In this document: one piece after another, positions 25,877-34,804 of the stretch | Numbering within the stretch: position 1 is the stretch's first letter | Layout: each line of letters opens with the position of its first letter | Assembly: GCA_029259915.1 (NCBI GenBank) | Contig: JAJDED010000061.1 | Span: forward strand, 1 to 64,000 | From: Planctomycetota bacterium | GTDB taxonomy: Bacteria > Planctomycetota > Planctomycetia > Pirellulales > Lacipirellulaceae | DNA length: 64,000 nt | Reading direction: 5' to 3' | Notes under the pieces: model-generated | The model's database searches: none | Told to the model about the DNA's origin: nothing | Seen by the model: the letters and a program-made list of their open reading frames with translations, nothing else | Program-made: the position numbers and the translations under genes

Positions 25877-27610
25877 CTACTGAAGAAGCTCAATTTTCAT
25901 CAAGTCTGCACCATACTTCCGAATGAATCCTTCAACGGCCTTCATTCCACGGTCAAGTTCTGCAAAACTAATCTCGCTTGCTCGATGGATAACCATATCG
26001 CGATGGCCTACCAAGGTGCTCAGCTGGTCGCGATATGATAGCTCCCGGTTGTCTACAAGTATCTTCTCCTCCTGTAACCGTCGCTGAAGAGTGGCAAGTG
26101 ACTCACGAGGCCCAAGTGTTTGTTGTCCTCGGTTGCCAAAAGCGGAGATTCCGAGATCCTCACGCCGCTCGAATAGGCCGTATAGGAACATTTCCATTGC
26201 ATGTACAGCCGCGATTGCAGAAAGCCGTCGATTATTAACTCCTCCTTCATACGCGAGCTCCTCGGCTTTTCGGAAGAAATCCCGCGACATCAATAGGAAT
26301 CCGTCTACCTGCTCAAGCATCGACCCAGACCGAGAGAAATAATCCATAACAAGGACAGTTGTATCTGCCTTCTCCCATTTCTCAGCTTGCCAGTATCCGA
26401 GAGGACGCTGTAGTTCGTGCACCGAACGGTCACCGGCAGCGGTAACATGCTCCAAATCAACCAACATGCCAGAGCGGCGTACAGCTTCGAGGGCGAGTAC
26501 CATCGCAACTAGGTCACGGCTCTCAAATAGGTCTGCGTTTTTGTATGGTGAGTTATTGCAGAGCCACAGCACAGCACTTCGGATAGCAGTCCGGTGGCTA
26601 TCGTTTCCAAGCCTTTGGAGAACGACGACCATCATCGAAGTAATTCGTAAATCCGGTTGGTCTTCCAAATGCCAATATCCTTCAGCCGATTGGCATGAGG
26701 CGAATCTGGCTAGTAAGCCGTTAATCACACGTCTAAGACGTAACTTCAACGTGTGACAGCTAATGCATTGCCAAAGTGGTCGCAATTCGTCTTCTGTAAA
26801 TGATTCCAATGCCGAATGTTTGGCAAGAATCCCGCGAAGCACCTCTTCGCAAGCTGCGACGGCATCGTCGAGGAATCTCTCTTCCGTGGGAGCTCCGTAG
26901 TTCTCCAGCAGCCAGACAAGAGAAAACGGTCGATTATTCTTTATTTCAGCAAATCTATTCTGCTCTATGACGGATTCGACGAGCGTTCGGCAATCTTCTT
27001 GCGAGGCACCAAGGTGCTTGAGGGCCTCAAAAGACTGGCTACTATTGAAGTTTTCACGAAGATATTCTACGGCCTTGTCCAACGATGGAGGAAAGGATGA
27101 AATTTCCTGCTTGAGTGCAGCTGCCCGCGTATCGTTTTTCGTTGCAATCGCCTCGGATAGCTCACTTGAAACAAGCTTGATGTCACGCTGCGGCGGTTCC
27201 GGTTGACCGTGTTCAATCACCTCGGTTGGAATATCGCCGTCTTTGACAGCCCAATGTGTTCGATAATCCTCAAACTGGTCCATTCCGAGCGATTCAGCGA
27301 ACTCCTGAATTCTTGCACGCGGGATGTATGCACGCTCATTGTCCGGGGTGAAGTTGAACTGAAGATTTTTTCCTGCCAACTCTATCCGAGTCAAACGGCC
27401 GTATCGGACAAGCCGAACGTTGTCGCCGTGAGCACCAAGTTCATACATCAGGATAGTTGGAATGCCGATAAGGGCCTGTAGGCTAGCAGACTCTTTTAGA
27501 GAGATACCCTGAGCATCTTCCCCGCTATACTCGCCAAATCTACTGCGGTCCATGCTATACGGCGGCTTCTCCCAAGCATTTCCATTTCCTGAGACAATCA
27601 GATTAAACAT
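25877..27610 (-). CDS. Alpha-toroid plus HEPN-like protein, candidate single-gene defence effector
   Basis: 577 residues; a perfect AGGAGG stands 7 bases before the ATG at 27610. Residues 40-130 are a beta-rich N-terminal domain of unknown type. The middle (about 300-470) is all-helical with repeated aromatic-rich turns (GYWHLEDQPDLRITSMMVVVL and GYWQAEKWEKADTTVLVMDYF), like the QW-type repeats of terpenoid-cyclase alpha/alpha toroids. The C-terminal 120 residues look like a HEPN domain (NRRLSAIAAVHAMEMFLYGLF ... LVGHRDMVIHRASE) containing R537-x4-H542, the RNase signature of HEPN toxins. It is the first gene inside island 2 and stands alone. No known family name is claimed. Confidence 0.6.
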   Translation of the reverse strand: MFNLIVSGNGNAWEKPPYSMDRSRFGEYSGEDAQGISLKESASLQALIGIPTILMYELGAHGDNVRLVRYGRLTRIELAGKNLQFNFTPDNERAYIPRARIQEFAESLGMDQFEDYRTHWAVKDGDIPTEVIEHGQPEPPQRDIKLVSSELSEAIATKNDTRAAALKQEISSFPPSLDKAVEYLRENFNSSQSFEALKHLGASQEDCRTLVESVIEQNRFAEIKNNRPFSLVWLLENYGAPTEERFLDDAVAACEEVLRGILAKHSALESFTEDELRPLWQCISCHTLKLRLRRVINGLLARFASCQSAEGYWHLEDQPDLRITSMMVVVLQRLGNDSHRTAIRSAVLWLCNNSPYKNADLFESRDLVAMVLALEAVRRSGMLVDLEHVTAAGDRSVHELQRPLGYWQAEKWEKADTTVLVMDYFSRSGSMLEQVDGFLLMSRDFFRKAEELAYEGGVNNRRLSAIAAVHAMEMFLYGLFERREDLGISAFGNRGQQTLGPRESLATLQRRLQEEKILVDNRELSYRDQLSTLVGHRDMVIHRASEISFAELDRGMKAVEGFIRKYGADLMKIELLQ

Positions 27611-27982
27611 GTTCCGCCTCCTGCGTGACCGGCATCATATATTTCTAAGACGCGAATGTTGAATCAAGGAAAGCCCCAGTAATTAGACTCGATACCTAAA
27701 AAGTTAGAAAGTCGTTTAAGGAATGACATTTAACTCTAGCAACGTCGGTTTATCAAGACTTCGGCACTATATGTAGAGCGCATCCGTGGAAACGAGGTAA
27801 CCATCGGAAATCCCAACTATGTGATCGGTCCAAAACTGTTCGAACAAGAGATTAAGACGCTGCGGTCTGGCCCACGGACGTTGAACATCAAAAGCGAAAC
27901 CGTCTCTGCTAAGGTGGACAGTACATTCTGCACCTAAGTTAGCAACAATCGATGAGGCTGGTGGTGCGAATCAAGCCTCTTA
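27611..27982. other. Intergenic region with a short protein-like fragment
   Basis: On the plus strand, 27751-27939 reads YVERIRGNEVTIGNPNYVIG, then PKLFEQEIKTLRSGPRTLNI, before a TAA. The frame is blocked by a TAG upstream and has no start, so it looks like the remnant of a longer gene. The rest holds only the ribosome site of the 27610 gene. Confidence 0.35.
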
Positions 27983-28222
27983 TCATTTTTCACTTTCCTC
28001 TTGTTGCGACTGAAATATCCAGGTGTGAGCCTGGTCGCTAACCTTCGCGAGCAACGGCAAGTCGTCGCGGCCAAAACTCGCCGACTCCTGCCATTGGTCC
28101 TCATCCTTGTATAAACGCGACACGGTCACATTATGTCGTGGTCCATTGTCAGTGTCATTCTTCCAGATGGCGGCTTTAATCCGTCCCAGACGAATGACAT
28201 GTACAGGTTTAGTTTTGCTCAT
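27983..28222 (-). CDS. Small conserved-looking protein, unknown function
   Basis: 79 residues; AAAGG precedes the ATG at 28222. The sequence VIRLGRIKAAIWKNDTDNGP ... NVTVSRLYKDEDQWQESASFGRDDLPLLAKVSDQAHTWI alternates strands and one helix, and reads like a compact beta-sheet protein. I associate it with small proteins carried on planctomycete plasmids and islands. The overall shape recalls PC4-like or single-strand nucleic-acid binding folds, but that is only an impression. It lies in the transfer half of island 2. Confidence 0.65.
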   Translation of the reverse strand: MSKTKPVHVIRLGRIKAAIWKNDTDNGPRHNVTVSRLYKDEDQWQESASFGRDDLPLLAKVSDQAHTWIFQSQQEESEK

Positions 28223-28673
28223 AGTATTTACCTTTCAAGTATTTACTAAGTAGGAGAGGGAACTGTGCGTCATTGTTTGACGCTGGTCGACTCACTTCAG
28301 CCAACCAAAAAAACATTTGCGATTCGCACCACCAAACCTCTCGCCAGAGCAAACCGACTTTGGCGAAAAGCTGATGACCGGCTTTCTTCTTCTCCAATGA
28401 CGAATTCAAGCAAAGAGCAGCGTTCGTCTCCCGACCTTAGCAGCCTCTTAAGTCGCTAATCAAATCGCTATGGCACCTACACATGGACGCCACATCAGGC
28501 TTGTAACTGCCCGAATCTCTACGACAATCGCCATTGTTGTTCTTTGTCAACTTGGCCTCTCTCGCATTTTTTCTCTCCTCCTCACGAGAGACAAAAAAAG
28601 TGAGGAAATGTTAACGAGGCTTGTTGTGCATCCGCTGCGGCGGGGACACAGGTCTCTCATCGGGAGAAAGGCG

Positions 28674-29015
28674 ATGGCAGTGAAGCAAGGCACCGCTTAC
28701 TTTTGTAAGTGGTTACACTACGAGAGCGGGCGGCTGACGCACCGCCGATTGAACGTCCTGGAGATCCAGGCACGTGATGGACTGGTTTATACCGTCCAGG
28801 GAGATAAACTCCCTCAGTCGCTTGTCACCTATACCGGTGACAAGGTGCAAGGCCAGAATGTTGCTCAGATCTTACTCCACCCGGAGAAGACTAAGCGACT
28901 GCCGCTGATGTTTGAGAAGACCCCATCTCCTCTAACATTCCGCGATCTGGTGGCGATGATTTTTGGCTTCTGGTTGTTTCCAGTCGTCTTCCTTGTCATC
29001 CACATCCTGCGATAG
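28674..29015 (+). CDS. Small tail-anchored membrane protein, unknown function
   Basis: 113 residues from the ATG at 28674, chosen for the GGGAGAAAGG box just upstream; the open frame extends further 5' but without protein-like content. The N-terminal 85 residues are soluble and beta-rich (GRLTHRRLNVLEIQARDGLVYTVQGDKL). The last 25 are one membrane segment (LVAMIFGFWLFPVVFLVIHIL) ending in R. The gene is convergent with the VirD4-like gene, and its stop codon lies inside the first hairpin of the chain at 29007. A perfect 9-bp hairpin (CTTGTCACC/GGTGACAAG) lies within the coding region, so a non-coding explanation cannot be excluded. Confidence 0.5.
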   Translation: MAVKQGTAYFCKWLHYESGRLTHRRLNVLEIQARDGLVYTVQGDKLPQSLVTYTGDKVQGQNVAQILLHPEKTKRLPLMFEKTPSPLTFRDLVAMIFGFWLFPVVFLVIHILR

Positions 29016-29370
29016 TCCTTATCGCAGACAAGTCCTAGGAAGTTTTTTTCGCCTATCTTCCTAGGCACCCTTACAACGATGCCACAAGTGGCACACCCTC
29101 GTCAATTTGTAAGAGAACGACGTCGTTCTCTTCCTCTTTTGCCTGTTTCAGAGGTTACACGAGTAAACAGGACAAGAATGTCTCCGCAGTTGCGCAGACA
29201 TAGCTACCTCAGTTAAGGTAGCGATCTGGAGCGAATCAGGACTCACTCATTGCGACGGCTTCGGCGACGGCAACCAGGCGAGTCCAATGGTCGAGACGGT
29301 GGTCGGTTTTTCTGACCCAAAGTCGATCTTTCGCGAAGGGAGACAAAAGACCCTGCGGGGTCTTTTGTCT
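29007..29370. other. Chain of about ten hairpins between convergent genes (possible structured RNA or folded transfer region)
   Basis: Successive inverted repeats: CTGCGATA/TATCGCAG (29007-29027); CCTAGGAAG/CTTCCTAGG (29034-29065); TGCCAC/GTGGCA (29080-29093); a 22-bp perfect palindrome (29111-29132); CCTGTTT/AAACAGG (29142-29171); TGTCT..CGCA/TGCG..AGACA (29179-29200); GCTACCT/AGGTAGC (29203-29222); GGACTC/GAGTCC (29239-29285); GGTCGG/CTGACC with one G-U (29301-29317); and a 13-bp terminator-like stem (29341-29370). All arms differ, so they are not copies of one repeat. The last hairpin probably terminates the VirD4-like gene. Confidence 0.7.
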
Positions 29371-29380
29371 TTGGTGGGGG

Positions 29381-32371
29381 TCACTCTTCCAGTTCTCTCG
29401 GTAAATTATCTTCATACAATCGCTTGAGGACTTCTTCACGACGTTGTCGCATTTTCTCTTTCCCACTCTCGTCGACTTCCGTTGGACTCTGCCCGCCTAC
29501 GACCACACCTGAATCTTCTGCTGGTTCCTCGACTGGCCAAGGGCGATCCGATAGTTCCTCATAATCCTCCATGTGCATCGGCCAGGTGCTGCGCAAGTGG
29601 ACACAAGCACCTCCAAACTGTGTGTAGCCGCGACCACGTGATACATGAATCACCGAATCGAGTGGGTGGTCGCTTATCTTGAGGATGTCATTCCGACTAA
29701 GCCGTGGCTTGATGAAGTCCGTTAACGTCCGCGACCAATCCTTACTGCTTGTCCCCGTCGATCTCAGTGCACCGACTTCCTCCCCGGAAAGCTGCATGAG
29801 TTCGTCCATTTCTCCAGGGTCAGTAACCGAGAAGAACTGCTTGTAACGCGTGTTCGTATTGACTGTCGTCCGCAAGTCAACATCGTGCAATTTCAGGTCG
29901 GAACGAGTTTGATTCGCCAAGATTGCCGAGAGTCCAAAACTCCGTGCTTGTTCCAAAATAATCTTGAAATTCTCACTTGCGATTCTTTGGAACTCATCGA
30001 TCACTAGATACGCTTGCCGTTTGGGAAGCCCAGCCCGCTTTCGGTCAATCGCCGCCGTCAAAAGCCCAAACAGTGCAAGCTTGCCAATCTCTCGCACGCT
30101 CACACTCTCCAGTGCCGAAGGCAGCCAGAAGTAGACGACTTGAGAATTCTCCAGGACCGTGGGCATATGGATCACCCGGTCTTCTGGCCGTGGCGGCTCG
30201 CGGGTAGCAAGTTGCGGGTATTGGGCGAGCGCCTCGACGGTCGCCATCAATTCAAACACGTCGTCATGGCTTCCTTCCAGCCGCTCGTACAATTCTTCGA
30301 TCGATTGCGGCTGGGGCTCCTTCCTCATCACTTCAAATAACTTATGTCGGGTCTTCCGAGAGTAATAGGAGCGGCCATACCCTTCGCCGTGATTCAGTCC
30401 CAAAGAGTCGAGCAGCAATTGGCATAGCTGCAAGATCGAACGGTTTTCGGTAATCAGGCTCTGGAAAGGATTGAAGAAACAGGAACCACGTCCCTGTTCG
30501 GGAGTGAAAAACATGAACGCATCGCGATTGTTTGGGTTGCGTCGCTCGACTTCCTGACGCACCAAGTTAAACAGCGCCATGTCTCCTTTGAGGTCGAGGA
30601 TCACCATCGGTGGGGGAGGCGTCATTTCCGCCGCTGCTTCCTCGGACAATTCTTCTCCACTCGTGTCACCCCGGATCAGTTGCACCAGCAGTGGCATCAA
30701 CCCCAAACTCGTCTTTCCGCTTCCTGAATCACCGACGAGGTAGGCATGTTCGGATAAAATCTCTCGGTCCAACAGCACCGGAAAATCGGCGACCGGCTCG
30801 ACACCCAGGAACAAGTGGTCCCGCTCCCGAACGGGTGGGCCTCCCAGAGGACCCACAGCAGACTGATTCGAAGAGCGTATCCGGTCGACATACCATTGCC
30901 ACTCAGGACGATCATCACGGTCTAGACTCGCTACGACTCCCGCTTCGCTTCCAGCGTGCTTCAGCAATGGCAACCAAGTAGCAATCAGGACCAGCACGGG
31001 CAAGGCACCTGCTAGTGCTATCGCAGCAGCAAGTACGAAGATGAACACAGGTTCGCCGTGCATGACGCCAACAATTGCCACATATACGGGCATAACGGGC
31101 TTTTGCTCTAGTAAGCTCTCAAAGATAGGCCGTGCCTTCTCTCGATATTGTGCTTCTCGCCTCGCTGTTTCTTTTTGCTGATATTCGCTCAATGCGAGGG
31201 CATACTTCTGTTGGTACTCGTCCTCCGTGCGTGCTCGAATCTTCGCTGCTTGCCACTCCGGTAACTGTTGCAGGGAATAGTCGGTCAGCGGCTTGGGTAA
31301 ATCCTGCCATTGGGCATCGGGTGCCAACCCGACCACTATGTCCAGGAGTGGCGGGCTCGTGGCAATCTGTTCCTTGCAGACGCGGTGAAACGCTCCCGAG
31401 AGAAACGGCATATCCCACGGAACAAAACCACTCAGTGCGATCGTCAATGTCAACGTCGGCAATGATACCAGCAGTATTGCTGTTGTTTGCCGCCGTAGTA
31501 TCCATCCTCTCGGTCGCCAGACACCGGCAGCTTCAGAGGAATACTCACCATAATTAAGGTAGCGGGCGAACACCCCTCGCAGGGATGGTAATAGATGTCC
31601 TAACTGAGATTTCGTCTGCCGCCAACTGAGTCGTGCTGAACGGCCTCCAATCCAAAAGAGTGCCAAGGCTGCCACACCAATGATCGCTAGCCAGTTTCCC
31701 AGCCAAGGAACCAACACGGCAATCGCCAGCAGTCCGGCCAACACGAGGACCGACGGTTGTGGTAGCGGATCTCGCTTCTGCCATCGAGTGCTCGGCTTCA
31801 GTTGTGGAGCTGTGTAGAGCCATTGACGGTAGAATTGAAATGGCTTCGGTGAATTCTTCACCACCAAAATAAATGTGACAATTCCCAATACCGCTGCCAA
31901 CAACATCGGGCGCACCATCAATATTGACGATGCCTTCAAAGCCACGGCAACCACGATTGGTTTGATCGCCGCTCTTACCAACTGCACGGAGGATAACACC
32001 GAAGCACGGTAATTTCCGATGACACTCAATACGCTGAATAATCCACCTACTGCCAAAACCAACTGCCACGAAACAATGGGCAGCAGTGTTACAAATGCCA
32101 GTGAGCCGAAGCTCGTGAGTAACATCCCTACAGCAAGTTGCCGGTCGACGTTTTCTAGCAATTCCGATTCAGGAATAGGCTCTTCTCGGTAAGCCAATTC
32201 CATCGACTCCAAGTCCACCGGAGCTGGCAAACGCTCGACGTTCACACTTGCTTCCGAACGTGGCTTGTAGTCCAGTGCCCGGCGCGGGAGGGCATCTTTT
32301 TTTTCCATGAAACGCTGCCCCTTGTGCAGGCCCAGCAACTGCGTCGATTTTTTCTTTTTATGAGCGCCCAC
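29381..32371 (-). CDS. VirD4/TraG-like conjugative coupling ATPase
   Basis: Open to 32428, but the GTG at 32371 is preferred because AAGGAG lies 7 bases upstream; that gives 996 residues and overlaps the upstream gene by 14 bp. The N-terminal half has several membrane segments in two groups (about 60-200 and 300-480). The ATPase domain holds Walker A GDSGSGKTSLG, a Walker B-like MVILDLKGD, and LVIDEFQRIASENFKIILEQARSFGL with ILANQTRSDL, the usual end of TraG/VirD4 coupling proteins. Such proteins bring relaxase-bound DNA to a type IV secretion channel. It forms an operon with the two upstream genes. No other secretion genes are present, so transfer would depend on a helper. Confidence 0.85.
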   Translation of the reverse strand: MGAHKKKKSTQLLGLHKGQRFMEKKDALPRRALDYKPRSEASVNVERLPAPVDLESMELAYREEPIPESELLENVDRQLAVGMLLTSFGSLAFVTLLPIVSWQLVLAVGGLFSVLSVIGNYRASVLSSVQLVRAAIKPIVVAVALKASSILMVRPMLLAAVLGIVTFILVVKNSPKPFQFYRQWLYTAPQLKPSTRWQKRDPLPQPSVLVLAGLLAIAVLVPWLGNWLAIIGVAALALFWIGGRSARLSWRQTKSQLGHLLPSLRGVFARYLNYGEYSSEAAGVWRPRGWILRRQTTAILLVSLPTLTLTIALSGFVPWDMPFLSGAFHRVCKEQIATSPPLLDIVVGLAPDAQWQDLPKPLTDYSLQQLPEWQAAKIRARTEDEYQQKYALALSEYQQKETARREAQYREKARPIFESLLEQKPVMPVYVAIVGVMHGEPVFIFVLAAAIALAGALPVLVLIATWLPLLKHAGSEAGVVASLDRDDRPEWQWYVDRIRSSNQSAVGPLGGPPVRERDHLFLGVEPVADFPVLLDREILSEHAYLVGDSGSGKTSLGLMPLLVQLIRGDTSGEELSEEAAAEMTPPPPMVILDLKGDMALFNLVRQEVERRNPNNRDAFMFFTPEQGRGSCFFNPFQSLITENRSILQLCQLLLDSLGLNHGEGYGRSYYSRKTRHKLFEVMRKEPQPQSIEELYERLEGSHDDVFELMATVEALAQYPQLATREPPRPEDRVIHMPTVLENSQVVYFWLPSALESVSVREIGKLALFGLLTAAIDRKRAGLPKRQAYLVIDEFQRIASENFKIILEQARSFGLSAILANQTRSDLKLHDVDLRTTVNTNTRYKQFFSVTDPGEMDELMQLSGEEVGALRSTGTSSKDWSRTLTDFIKPRLSRNDILKISDHPLDSVIHVSRGRGYTQFGGACVHLRSTWPMHMEDYEELSDRPWPVEEPAEDSGVVVGGQSPTEVDESGKEKMRQRREEVLKRLYEDNLPRELEE

Positions 32372-33104
32372 GACGTGACTCCTTCTTCCCATTCTTGAGG
32401 GACCGCAGTTGCTGACACGCGTCGTCAATCGTTATAGTCGACGGTGCAAAATCGATTTCGATGAATGCTTTCTTTCTCAGCCCTGATTGACTGACCGCGC
32501 TCTTGATCGCCTTGACTCGGGTTTGCTCTAACGACGGGTCGTCCACCAGGATCGCATAACCGTACTGCCGCCCTTCGAGCCAATCGGCTAACGTTTCGTC
32601 TTCTTGTGCTTCGGCCACTTCTTGTTTGAGCCACCTCACAACGTCCGCCGGTTCCATTTTCTCTCCCGTCAAACGGAGTCGAAGTACGACGTGCTCCTTT
32701 TTTTGATTTTGTTGCACGCAGTAAGAAACGTTGCTCGACATGTTGATGCCGAATTGCTCAAGCAGTTCGCTACTCGTAAGCAGCGGGCGAGGCTTCTTAC
32801 GCATCGTCGCGAACCAGAGCGTCGCTAGACGTTCATTGAGTCGTGAGCCTTCAAGCGAATCGGCGTGGGAACTGGGAAATCCCCGCATGCTATTCTCTTG
32901 AGGACTCAATTGGTAATAGCTGCGGTTGCCTTTGAATCCTTTTTCTACTGTGAGCAGTCGTTTTTCCTTGAGGAGTCGCTGGATGACGTTGCCTGCATTG
33001 CCGCTGCGGAACCAAAATCGCTCATAAACGATTCGTAGACCAATCCCATAGCGACCCGTCAGGTCGAGAATGGCGTTGTCACGCTCTAAGTTACGTCGCG
33101 TCAT
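32358..33104 (-). CDS. Winged-helix-like protein of the transfer module, unknown function
   Basis: 248 residues. The start ATG directly follows the stop of the upstream gene (TAGATG), and the end overlaps the ATPase gene, so the three are translationally coupled. The first 75 residues resemble a winged helix (AILDLTGRYGIGLRIVYERFW, then NVIQRLLKEKRLLTVEKGFKG). The rest (SSELLEQFGINMSSNVSYCVQ ... GYAILVDDPSLEQTRVKAIK) is not recognised. The layout resembles the replication-relaxation protein encoded just upstream, so it may be a divergent relative or partner acting in DNA processing. Confidence 0.65.
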   Translation of the reverse strand: MTRRNLERDNAILDLTGRYGIGLRIVYERFWFRSGNAGNVIQRLLKEKRLLTVEKGFKGNRSYYQLSPQENSMRGFPSSHADSLEGSRLNERLATLWFATMRKKPRPLLTSSELLEQFGINMSSNVSYCVQQNQKKEHVVLRLRLTGEKMEPADVVRWLKQEVAEAQEDETLADWLEGRQYGYAILVDDPSLEQTRVKAIKSAVSQSGLRKKAFIEIDFAPSTITIDDACQQLRSLKNGKKESRRGRS

Positions 33105-33785
33105 CTACCAGATCTCATAGGCCCAGCGCCGGTGGGCGCAGTATTCGTGGAACTCCCGCAGTTTGCAGGCAGGGTAGCTGCCGCCGAACTCAATCACCCG
33201 CCGCTGACCACGGTCGATGACCATCGCATCAGGGACTTTGCCGACTCCGCCGGAGCGTTCCTTGGCTAGACGAGCTTCACTTCGCCAAGTGCTTGCTAGC
33301 TTCGCGTTTTCGCTCCTTAATTTCAAGTAGATGCTGGCTAAATGCAGATCATGGGTGGCTTCACTTGGTCTAGGTTTGCGGCCACCGTCACCGCCAAAGA
33401 GTTTTCCCGTTTGTGCCGTGGCAATCGCCATCGCTTGCACTCTGGCTGACTCCTGCCAGCGGATTTTGAGGGCGTAGGCCACAGCATCGAAATCGGCCTG
33501 TTTGCCACCCTGTTTCCAAGTAGCGAGCGGTCCGGCCAAGTCGAGTTCAGGACGAGCGGAAGCATCGAACAGCATCACCCAGCCCGCCCGCTCCAGCCGC
33601 ATTAGTCGCGTCCGGCAGAGCCGCTGTGGATTGCCGGTCGCCTCCCACCAAGTGCGGGCGATTTGGGTGAGCGTTAGCACGCGGACCCGGCTTGCCAAAG
33701 TGTCCAGTAACTCTCGGTCACGCGATGTGAGTGTTACCTGTATGGCAGGTGTACTGGCTGTTTGGTGGTGCTTGTCAGGTGACAT
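33105..33785 (-). CDS. Replication-relaxation family protein
   Basis: 226 residues from the ATG at 33785; a TTG at 33824 would add 13. Neither has a clear ribosome site. The N-terminal winged helix (SRDRELLDTLASRVRVLTLTQ ... LCRTRLMRLERAGWV) and C-terminal VPDAMVIDRGQRRVIEFGGSY with FHEYCAHRRWAYEIW match the pattern of replication-relaxation proteins (PF13814 type), which accompany VirD4/TraG ATPases in conjugative elements. The C-terminal D...E-F pattern recalls nuclease-like folds. It is the first gene of the transfer operon and is divergent from the HTH gene at 34109, with paired inverted repeats between. Confidence 0.75.
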   Translation of the reverse strand: MSPDKHHQTASTPAIQVTLTSRDRELLDTLASRVRVLTLTQIARTWWEATGNPQRLCRTRLMRLERAGWVMLFDASARPELDLAGPLATWKQGGKQADFDAVAYALKIRWQESARVQAMAIATAQTGKLFGGDGGRKPRPSEATHDLHLASIYLKLRSENAKLASTWRSEARLAKERSGGVGKVPDAMVIDRGQRRVIEFGGSYPACKLREFHEYCAHRRWAYEIW

Positions 33786-33835
33786 GGGTTGGGTCTTGGG
33801 TAGGTTCCATGTGACTGGTGTCAAATCGAATTGAG

Positions 33836-33908
33836 GTCGAGTTCCGAGTGAGAAAATCTTGCTCGACTCATTTCATTACCTATGTGGCGCTATCTAAGTA
33901 GTGAAATG
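33836..33908. promoter_or_regulatory. Two inverted repeats in the divergent promoter region
   Basis: GTCGAG/CTCGAC (33836-33841, 33862-33867) and CATTTCA/TGAAATG (33869-33875, 33902-33908) lie side by side between the transfer operon (minus) and the HTH gene at 34109 (plus). They may be operators for the HTH protein, or part of the general hairpin richness of the island. Confidence 0.4.
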
Positions 33909-34108
33909 GGTAGTCAGTTGGGTTGGTGAGGGGAGTTATATGGCTGTTTAGTCCTTGTTTTGTAGGTCCATTGCTTCGTCTTGGAGTGGGGTGATTCGTA
34001 AAATTTTTACGCTGTGAGGCGGTGAGTCAGTAGCAAGCGACTCGTTTTTTACTGTTATTGGCGTCGCTCCATCATCCTACCAATGACCAAGTTAGCAAGG
34101 AACCAAAC

Positions 34109-34510
34109 ATGCCCATATTAACACCCTCAGATGACAACCCAGAACGTGACAAGCGATTGGCCCAACATATCCTGCGTGAATTTAGGCAAGAAGTCAGTGA
34201 TTCTTTTGCCGAGCTACATGAGCGGCTTGACCTTACGAGAGACGAATTCCGAAACATCCACCAGCTACTTGGTGGTGCAATCGATACGGCAGCCCAACTT
34301 CCCGTTGAGAAGTCCCATTACACGCCAGCCGAGGCGGCTGAGCTATTGGGAAGGCGTCCCTACACGGTGCGGGAATGGTGTCGGTTTCAACGAATTCATG
34401 CTGCCAAGCGTCCGACTGGTCGCGGGGATTCCTGCGAGTGGGAGATTTCTCACGAGGAGATTGAACGTATCAAGAGCCATGGGCTGCTGCCTCCACCGGA
34501 GCGGTATTAG
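34109..34510 (+). CDS. Excisionase/MerR-like helix-turn-helix protein
   Basis: 134 residues from the ATG at 34109 (AAGGA eight bases upstream). Residues 1-60 are charged and helical (DDNPERDKRLAQHILREFRQ), possibly a coiled coil. Residues 70-130 carry a helix-turn-helix of the HTH_17/excisionase type (YTPAEAAELLGRRPYTVREWCRF, then WEISHEEIERIKSHG). It may regulate the transfer operon, from which it is divergent, or act as a recombination directionality factor for the distant integrase. A second, smaller protein of the same type is encoded at 47781. Confidence 0.8.
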   Translation: MPILTPSDDNPERDKRLAQHILREFRQEVSDSFAELHERLDLTRDEFRNIHQLLGGAIDTAAQLPVEKSHYTPAEAAELLGRRPYTVREWCRFQRIHAAKRPTGRGDSCEWEISHEEIERIKSHGLLPPPERY

Positions 34511-34804
34511 GGCAGTGTGTTGGCCGCCCAAACCAGTTCGGGTCCCGGACGCCTGGGTCTTCTCTCCGACTACAATCCACTGCTCAAAACGGCGACTTGC
34601 CCAAACTGTTTTTGGCGGAGGGGGAAGCGGCGAGGCCGCTGCTGTGTTGCTCGTTCGCTCATTGCCGCTGGGCTAGCCTTTCTCTGTTCCCATTGGGGTG
34701 GGGTGGCGGTTTCTGGTTGCTAAGGAGGTAATTGAAGAAAGAACTGCCCCGCAAGTAAGCGGGACAGCCCTGGATTGGAAAGACTGCGGACTACTTGGTG
34801 CTGT
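34511..34804. other. Intergenic region with small hairpins
   Basis: No credible gene. AGCGGC-gag-GCCGCT (about 34627-34641) and CCCGC/GCGGG (about 34749-34764) form perfect short stems; the latter may be the terminator of the 34805 minus-strand gene or of the HTH gene. Confidence 0.35.

Noticed and set aside
25715-26038. 107-codon plus-strand frame at the island 2 left end
   Set aside because: It begins in the attachment repeat and then runs antisense through the HEPN-type gene.
28209-28409. 66-codon minus-strand frame overlapping the start of the 28222 gene
   Set aside because: Overlaps a better supported gene, has no ribosome site and contains several small hairpins.
34517-34723. 68-codon plus-strand frame after the HTH gene
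   Set aside because: Composition is atypical, with Arg/Cys/Trp excess from GC-rich DNA; no start signal.
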